Assembly: GCA_017794825.1 (NCBI GenBank)
Contig: CP051237.1
Coordinates: 1,860,001-1,924,000, forward strand
DNA: 64,000 bases
Origin: Pararhizobium sp.
GTDB lineage: Bacteria; Pseudomonadota; Alphaproteobacteria; Rhizobiales; Rhizobiaceae
Direction: 5' to 3'
Shown: one piece after another, positions 58,935 through 64,000 of the stretch
Layout: every line of letters starts with the position of its first letter
Position numbering within the stretch: the stretch's first letter is position 1
Notes under the pieces: model-generated
The model's database searches: none
The model's input: the letters and a program-made list of their open reading frames with translations, nothing else
What the model was told of the DNA's origin: nothing
Translations under genes and position numbers: made by a program

Positions 58935-60500
58935 TTACTGTATTCCGTCCTTTCGGAAGTGTCCGGCTGCAGCATTCGGCGAGACGACGGCGCCGGAAAT
59001 CTGCGACAGGAGCAGATCCATGTCGACGCTGTCGGTGCGGTGTTCGCCGACGATGGTGTGATTGCTCATGACGAGGATGCGGTCGGAGACTTCCATCGCC
59101 TCGTCTAGCTCCGCCGTCATCAACAGCGTGGCGCGGTCGCCTGCAGTCTCGCGAAGCTTGTTGCCGATATCGCCGCGCGCGCGGATGTCGACGCCCTGGA
59201 AAGGCTCGTCCAACACGAGAAGGCGACAGGCCTTGGACAGCCAGCGGCCGATCACGACCTTCTGCTGGTTGCCTCCGGAAAGCGAGTTCAGCATGTCCTG
59301 ATCCGACTGGCAGACGACGCCCAGCCAGTCGATCATCTCTTTCGCCTTGTTGCGCTCTTTCCGTCGCAGCACCGTGCCGAGGGCCGTGAAATCGGGCAGG
59401 AAGGGAAGCGTCAGATTCTGCGAAATGTCGAATCCGGGAATCATCGAGGAATTGGCCCGGTCCTTGGCCGCCATGAAAACGCCCTGTCGCACGGCGTCTC
59501 GATTGTTCAGCGGCTGATAGGATTTGCCGTCAAGCAGGAATGATCCGGCCAGCGGCTGGCGCAGCCCGAACATGCACTCCGCGAGCTCGCTCTTGCCGGT
59601 GCCTACAAGTCCGGTGATCGCCACGATCTCGCCGCCGGAAAGGGAGAAGGAAAAGGGATCGCAGCCGGTTTTGAGGACAACGTCACGCGCCTCGAAGATC
59701 TTTGCGCCGCGGGTGACCGCGATCTTCTTCGACACCTCCATTCCATGGCCGAGCATGGCGTTGACGGCGGCCTCGTAGTTGAGCGGCTTTTCGAATACAC
59801 CGGTGATCCTGCCGTCGCGCAACGCGATGATGCGATCGGCCAGGCGGCGGATGTCCGACATGCGGTGCGATATGTAAAGAATGGCGACGCCGCTCTGTCG
59901 CAACCGCTCGATGATGCCGAACAGCCGCTCCGCCTCGCGTTGCGACAGTGACGAGGTGGGCTCGTCGAGGATCAGAAGTTTCGGATTCTGGGCAAGCGCC
60001 CGCGAGATCCCGACAAGCTGACGGTCGGCGAGGTCGAGTTCGCGCACCGGCTTGTTCATGTCGAGTTCCAAGTTGAGCGCGCCCGCGATTTTGCCAGCCT
60101 CGCGGGCTGCGCGGCCGCGGCCGAAGAAGAAGCCCGTTTCGCCGTTGCAAAGCCGGTCGAGAAGCAGGTTCTGGGCGACCGACAGATCGGGCGCGACACA
60201 GTCGTTGATCGCCTGATGCACGATGCACACGCCGGCGCGCAGAGCGTCAGCCGGCGTAGCGGGCAGAAAGGGTTCGCCGTCAAGCGTCAGCGTGCCGGAA
60301 TCGGCGCTGTGAACACCGGCGATGATCTTGACGAGGGTCGACTTGCCGGCGCCGTTCGCGCCCATCAGCACGACGACTTCGCCCGCCGAAATGGACAGGT
60401 TGACGCCCTGCAAAACACGGTTTGAGCCAAAGGACTTTTCAACATCCTTCAGGTCCAGCACGTTGTTCTTCGGCGCCTGATTGTGCGACGTTTCCGCCAT
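58935..60500 (-). CDS. sugar ABC transporter ATPase, RbsA-like
   Basis: A 521-residue tandem ATPase with two nucleotide-binding domains, as in RbsA/MglA. Domain 1: Walker A LMGANGAGKSTLVKI, ELDLADRQLVGISRAL (signature region), Walker B LLILDEPTSSLS. Domain 2: degenerate Walker A ITGLVGTGKSELAECM, signature LSGGNQQKVVIGRWL, Walker B LLVLDEPFQGVDI. The start at 60500 has GGGAGAGGAG upstream; in-frame ATGs at 60521 and 60545 are possible. First gene of the operon; the upstream gap to mtnK carries an inverted repeat. Confidence 0.92.
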   Translation of the reverse strand: MAETSHNQAPKNNVLDLKDVEKSFGSNRVLQGVNLSISAGEVVVLMGANGAGKSTLVKIIAGVHSADSGTLTLDGEPFLPATPADALRAGVCIVHQAINDCVAPDLSVAQNLLLDRLCNGETGFFFGRGRAAREAGKIAGALNLELDMNKPVRELDLADRQLVGISRALAQNPKLLILDEPTSSLSQREAERLFGIIERLRQSGVAILYISHRMSDIRRLADRIIALRDGRITGVFEKPLNYEAAVNAMLGHGMEVSKKIAVTRGAKIFEARDVVLKTGCDPFSFSLSGGEIVAITGLVGTGKSELAECMFGLRQPLAGSFLLDGKSYQPLNNRDAVRQGVFMAAKDRANSSMIPGFDISQNLTLPFLPDFTALGTVLRRKERNKAKEMIDWLGVVCQSDQDMLNSLSGGNQQKVVIGRWLSKACRLLVLDEPFQGVDIRARGDIGNKLRETAGDRATLLMTAELDEAMEVSDRILVMSNHTIVGEHRTDSVDMDLLLSQISGAVVSPNAAAGHFRKDGIQ

Positions 60501-60546
60501 GTCTCCTCTCCCCCGGGCCATCGATGGTTGCAAGTAAATTGTCAAA

Positions 60547-60564
60547 TGTCAATATACCTTGACA
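60547..60564. promoter_or_regulatory. inverted repeat in the divergent ABC/mtnK gap
   Basis: TGTCAA-TATACC-TTGACA, a perfect 6-6-6 dyad. The right arm TTGACA could also be a -35 box for mtnK, with TTAACC 17 bp downstream as a weak -10. It probably binds a regulator controlling both operons. Confidence 0.6.
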
Positions 60565-60666
60565 TTATTCAAATTGACGCCTTAACCTGAATGTCGAACA
60601 ATAGCGCGCAGTGCGAAGACCGGTCGGGTGCGGAGAGACTGATGGCCGGATTTGCGGGGAGAGGCA

Positions 60667-61956
60667 ATGACGATTGAGACACCGGCTGGCTATACGGCTT
60701 TTTCAGTCGACACGATAGCAGACTTTATCGCAGGCAAACCGGAACTCCTGAACAGGCTCGGCGGCGATGCGTCGCAGCTGAAGGCGACGGAGGTGGGCGA
60801 CGGCAATCTCAATCTGGTCTTCATTGTCGAGGGACCGGACGGAACGATCATCGTCAAGCAGGCCCTGCCCTATGTGCGACTTGTCGGCGAATCCTGGCCG
60901 CTGCCGCTGAAACGCTCCTTTTTCGAATATAATGCGCTGGTGCGGCAGGCGAAGGCCTGCAGCGTGACCGCGCGGGTGCCGGAAATCTATTTCTACGACG
61001 ACGCGCTTGCGCTTGTGGCGATGGAGTTTCTTTCCGATCACATCATTCTGCGCAAAGGACTGATCGCCGGCACAGTCTACCCGAACATCGCCCGCGATCT
61101 TGGTCTGTTCATGGCGGAGACGCTGTTCCGCACCTCCGACCTGCATATGGATGCGGGCGAGAAGAAGAAAGACGTAGCGCTTTTCAGCGACAATGTCGAA
61201 CTGTGCGACATCACTGAAAGCCTCGTCTTCACGGATCCCTATCACGACGCGGAACTCAACAGCTGGACGACGCCGCAACTCGACAAACTGGCGCTCGGCT
61301 TGCGCGGCGACCGCGACCTGAAGATCGCGGCCTCGCAGATGAAGCAGCGCTTTGTCACACACACGGAAGCGCTGGTGCATGGCGACCTGCATTCCGGTTC
61401 GGTTATGGTGAACGCCGACGACACGCGGGTCATCGACCCCGAATTCGCCTTTTACGGACCGATGGGTTTCGATGTCGGGGCGCTGATCGCCAACTATTTC
61501 CTGGCCTATTTTTCCCAGGCCGGTCACGAGCCGGAGCCTGGAGCGCGCGACGAATACCGCGAATGGATTCTTGCGACGATCATCGAAACCTGGGACGTGT
61601 TCGAAACGCGCTTCCGCGAATTGTGGATGAGCGAACGCACCGGCATCCTCTACCCCCGCTCGATCTTCGAAGATCAGGGAGACGCGATCGGAGCCGAGGA
61701 AGCGCTGAGCGGCTTCCTGAAGCAATTGCAGGAAGACACTATCGGTTTTGCCGGCGCGAAGATGATCCGTCGCCTGGTCGGTCTCGCCCACGTCGAGGAC
61801 ATGCAGTCGATCGAGGATCCCGACCGGCGCGCGTCCTGCGAGGCAAAAGCGCTGGCCATGGGCAGGGAACTGCTCGTGGACCGGAAAAAATTTGATGGCA
61901 TGAAACAGCTCTGCGAACTGGCCAAACGCATTGAAAGCACTGGAGCAAGCTCATGA
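60667..61956 (+). CDS. mtnK: 5-methylthioribose kinase
   Basis: A 429-residue kinase that phosphorylates 5-methylthioribose at C1, a step in methionine salvage. Diagnostic segments are [37 protein letters not shown], the catalytic loop [13 protein letters not shown] (Asp240) and [39 protein letters not shown] precedes the ATG at 60667; a TTG five codons earlier is less likely. Its stop overlaps the mtnA ATG. Together with the divergent ABC transporter this points to uptake and use of external methylthioribose. Confidence 0.95.
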   Translation: MTIETPAGYTAFSVDTIADFIAGKPELLNRLGGDASQLKATEVGDGNLNLVFIVEGPDGTIIVKQALPYVRLVGESWPLPLKRSFFEYNALVRQAKACSVTARVPEIYFYDDALALVAMEFLSDHIILRKGLIAGTVYPNIARDLGLFMAETLFRTSDLHMDAGEKKKDVALFSDNVELCDITESLVFTDPYHDAELNSWTTPQLDKLALGLRGDRDLKIAASQMKQRFVTHTEALVHGDLHSGSVMVNADDTRVIDPEFAFYGPMGFDVGALIANYFLAYFSQAGHEPEPGARDEYREWILATIIETWDVFETRFRELWMSERTGILYPRSIFEDQGDAIGAEEALSGFLKQLQEDTIGFAGAKMIRRLVGLAHVEDMQSIEDPDRRASCEAKALAMGRELLVDRKKFDGMKQLCELAKRIESTGASS

Positions 61957-63068
61957 AAATCGACGGAACCCCCTACCGCTCGATCTGGGCGGAAGATGAC
62001 GGCCTCACTGTCGGAATTATCGACCAGACGCGGCTTCCGCACGCTTTTGTAACGCGTCCGCTAAAGACGCTGGACGATGCCGCTGTCGCCATCCGCGACA
62101 TGTGGGTGCGCGGCGCGCCGCTGATCGGCGCGACAGCCGCCTACGGCATGGCGATCGCGCTGCGCAAGGACGCATCCGACGCCGCAATAGACGAGGCCTA
62201 CCAAATTCTCCACGCAACCCGACCGACGGCGATCAATCTGAAATGGGCGCTCGACGAAGTGGTTCGCAAAATCCGGCCGGTCGAAACGGGAAGTCGCGCC
62301 GACGCCGCCTGGACGCTCGCAGCCGAGATCTGCGACAGCGACGTCGAGACAAATCATTCCATCGGCGCGCACGGGCTTGAACTGATCAAGGCGATCGCCG
62401 GGCGCAAGCATGAAGGCGAAACCATCAACGTTCTGACCCACTGCAACGCCGGATGGCTTGCGACCGTCGACTGGGGCACCGCGACCTCGCCCATCTATCA
62501 GGCGCATGAACTCGGAATTCCCATCCACGTCTGGGTGGACGAAACGCGTCCGCGCAACCAGGGCGCCTCGCTGACCTCCTGGGAACTCGGCCGGCACGGC
62601 GTGCCGCATACGCTGGTCGTCGACAACGCCGGCGGCCACCTGATGCAGCACGGCAAGGTCGATCTGTGCTTTGTCGGCAGCGATCGCACCACGGCGAGCG
62701 GCGACGTCTGCAACAAGATCGGCACCTATCTCAAGGCGCTCGCCGCCCGCGACAATGGCGTGCCCTTCTACGTCACCCTGCCCTCCTCCACCGTCGACTG
62801 GACGATCCATGACGGATTGAAGGAAATTCCGATCGAGGAACGCAACGGCGAGGAGGTTTCATGGATCGCCGGCGTCGATGCGGACGGGAAGGATACGAAG
62901 GTGTTGATCTGTCCGGAAACGACGCCGGTCTCGAATTTCGCCTTCGACGTCACGCCGTCACGGCTCGTCACCGGGCTGGTGACCGAACGTGGCGTCTGCA
63001 GCGCCAGCCGCGCCGGTCTCGCCAAACTGTTCCCGGAGATGGCGAACCAGCCGAAGCAGGCGGTATAG
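61953..63068 (+). CDS. mtnA: methylthioribose-1-phosphate isomerase
   Basis: A 371-residue isomerase converting 5-methylthioribose 1-phosphate to the ribulose form. The active site includes Cys164 ([11 protein letters not shown]) and Asp244 ([20 protein letters not shown]); [21 protein letters not shown] near residue 50 and [23 protein letters not shown] near the end are MtnA signatures separating it from eIF2B relatives. The ATG overlaps the mtnK stop (ATGA). Later salvage genes (mtnB, mtnC, mtnD) are not in the window. Confidence 0.95.
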   Translation: MKIDGTPYRSIWAEDDGLTVGIIDQTRLPHAFVTRPLKTLDDAAVAIRDMWVRGAPLIGATAAYGMAIALRKDASDAAIDEAYQILHATRPTAINLKWALDEVVRKIRPVETGSRADAAWTLAAEICDSDVETNHSIGAHGLELIKAIAGRKHEGETINVLTHCNAGWLATVDWGTATSPIYQAHELGIPIHVWVDETRPRNQGASLTSWELGRHGVPHTLVVDNAGGHLMQHGKVDLCFVGSDRTTASGDVCNKIGTYLKALAARDNGVPFYVTLPSSTVDWTIHDGLKEIPIEERNGEEVSWIAGVDADGKDTKVLICPETTPVSNFAFDVTPSRLVTGLVTERGVCSASRAGLAKLFPEMANQPKQAV

Positions 63069-63197
63069 CTTTTGCGGGCTTCGGCCGGGACGTCCGTCAA
63101 CGCGATATCTCGCAATTGATCGACCGTCGTTCCTGCCTATAATCGCTGGTGTTTCGCGTCTGTCGATTGATGCTTTCGGGCTGAAAACATCGAAATC

Positions 63198-63440
63198 CCG
63201 AAACGAACCCAGATTTACCGAAACAAACCCAGATTGGCCGAAAACGCAGAATCCCGAAACAAAGCCAGATCGGCGCATTTGAAAATCGGCCAAATCCCGA
63301 AACAAAGCCAAATTGTGAAACACCCCCCACCACCAACCCTCCTGCCGGACTTGATCCGGCATCCAGCAGCCACGCGTCTGCGTGGCGGAAGATGAAGCAG
63401 CAAACGCCCGAAACCCGGATTCCCGAAACAAACCCAAATT
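63198..63440 (+). repeat. cluster of 18-bp repeats CCGAAACAAACCCAGATT
   Basis: Copies at 63198-63215, 63218-63235, 63254-63271, 63297-63314 and 63423-63440 agree with CCGAAACRAASCCARATY; a degenerate unit begins at 63238. The first two are 20 bp apart; later spacings vary. A palindromic repeat (63344-63386) separates the last copy. The rest of the 408-bp gap between mtnA and the isomerase-type gene shows no gene. Confidence 0.85.
63344..63386. repeat. palindromic intergenic repeat, copy 2
   Basis: Stem-loops GCCGGA-cttga-TCCGGC (63344-63360) and GCCACGC-gtct-GCGTGGC (63369-63386), in the same order and spacing as copy 1 at 56639-56681. Differences in the second stem preserve pairing. Confidence 0.78.
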
Positions 63441-63476
63441 TCTATTTATTATTTTATTTCAATTATTTAGGAGATT

Positions 63477-64000
63477 TCACGGCTGTCCGTAAGGCTCCCG
63501 TCCGGTGACAATCGCGCTTTCCAGCAGGTCGATGCGGTCCTGTCCCCAGAACACTTCGCCATTGAGAACATAGGCCGGCACGCCCACGGCGTCGGCTGCG
63601 ACAGCTTCGCGGCTGTAGCGGTCGCGGATGGCGGCGACCTCGTCCGTCGCAGCCCGTTCGAGGATCGCCTCTGCGTCGAAGCCGCAATCAGTCAGGTATC
63701 CCGAAATGGTCGCCCGGTCAGATACATCGGATTCGTCCGCCCAGACGCCTTTGAAGACGCGCTCCATGTAGTCGGTCGGGTCGAGTCCCTTTTCGGTCAG
63801 CGCGATGACCGAAAGCTCCGCGAGCGAGGCGTCCACCGGAAAATGCTTCGGTTTCAGGTTGAGCGGCAGACCGCGCGCTTCCCGGTGACGCTGCAGCTCC
63901 AGAAAGCGGTAGCGCCGGCGCACCGCCGGCCGCTCGGCAAGCGGCACTGCGCCCGACTGCGCCCAAAGTCGCTTCAGACTCACAGGCTTGAAGTTGACAG
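63477..64000 (-). CDS. DsbA-like 2-hydroxychromene-2-carboxylate isomerase family protein, N-terminus cut off
   Basis: The visible 174 residues continue to the window edge without a start (VNFKPVSLKRLWAQSGAVPLAERPAVRRRYRFLELQRHREARGLPLNLKP). This is the HCCA isomerase/kappa-class glutathione transferase pattern: a thioredoxin-fold protein with a helical insert, ending GVPAYVLNGEVFWGQDRIDLLESAI. The family uses glutathione in breakdown of naphthalene-type aromatics, but many members have other, unknown substrates. The missing first 25-30 residues would carry the catalytic Ser region. It is the only gene after the repeat cluster. Confidence 0.85.
   Translation of the reverse strand, partial: VNFKPVSLKRLWAQSGAVPLAERPAVRRRYRFLELQRHREARGLPLNLKPKHFPVDASLAELSVIALTEKGLDPTDYMERVFKGVWADESDVSDRATISGYLTDCGFDAEAILERAATDEVAAIRDRYSREAVAADAVGVPAYVLNGEVFWGQDRIDLLESAIVTGREPYGQP

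Noticed and set aside
63198..63440. CRISPR array
   Set aside because: Repeats are 18 bp, imperfect and irregularly spaced, with no unique spacers of constant length and no cas genes.

Overview
The window reads as chromosomal DNA of a GC-rich alphaproteobacterium, most likely Hyphomicrobiales (Rhizobiales). Clues are the C4-type hemA behind a perfect FNR/FixK box, a SAM-II riboswitch in front of metZ, the long two-domain dCTP deaminase, a class I lysyl-tRNA synthetase, several small DUF1127-type genes and typical alphaproteobacterial palindromic repeats. No rRNA, tRNA, CRISPR array, insertion sequence or prophage was recognised. Both window ends cut through genes.

Layout. 1-3.1 kb: polyamine-type ABC transporter (two permeases and an ATPase) and a small secreted protein. 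3.3-14.5 kb: a stress-type block with small DUF1127 proteins, a GNAT acetyltransferase, a PAS histidine kinase with its OmpR-type response regulator, and the divergent run OsmC, flavoprotein monooxygenase, MetA-like acyltransferase, truncated haemoglobin and class III cyclase, followed by a convergent Tat-exported flavoenzyme. Five promoter regions here share GAAAC repeats spaced 32-33 bp apart. 14.8-20 kb: a complete branched-chain-amino-acid-type ABC operon. 20-30.5 kb: hemA, an aminotransferase, mscL, a symporter-fused hybrid kinase, riboswitch-controlled metZ, dcd and a bacterial sodium-channel homologue.

30.6-47 kb is more accessory in character: a lone carrier protein, a DUF1254 protein, a ribbon-helix-helix protein, a zinc ribbon, a doubly broken pseudogene, an aldolase/dehydrogenase fusion with a divergent SorC regulator, a HigBA-like toxin-antitoxin pair, an S24-type repressor, a MerR/CDF metal-efflux pair, two unknown secreted proteins, and a TetR/hydrolase pair lying between two copies of a lysE 3' end. 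47-53.4 kb: a CadC-like TPR regulator, a giant SAM-cyclase-ATPase-TPR protein, a tautomerase and a methyltransferase. 53.4-64 kb: lysS, a TerB-like protein, an orphan solute-binding protein, and a sugar-type ABC transporter divergent from mtnK-mtnA, which suggests uptake and salvage of 5-methylthioribose. A cluster of short repeats precedes a truncated 2-hydroxychromene-2-carboxylate isomerase-type gene.

The most distinctive points are the spaced GAAAC promoter element around the 3.6-8.4 kb two-component system, the translationally linked haemoglobin/cyclase pair in which two usual catalytic residues of the cyclase are replaced, the duplicated lysE tail around a tetR-hydrolase pair, and the SAM-II riboswitch followed directly by an intrinsic terminator.
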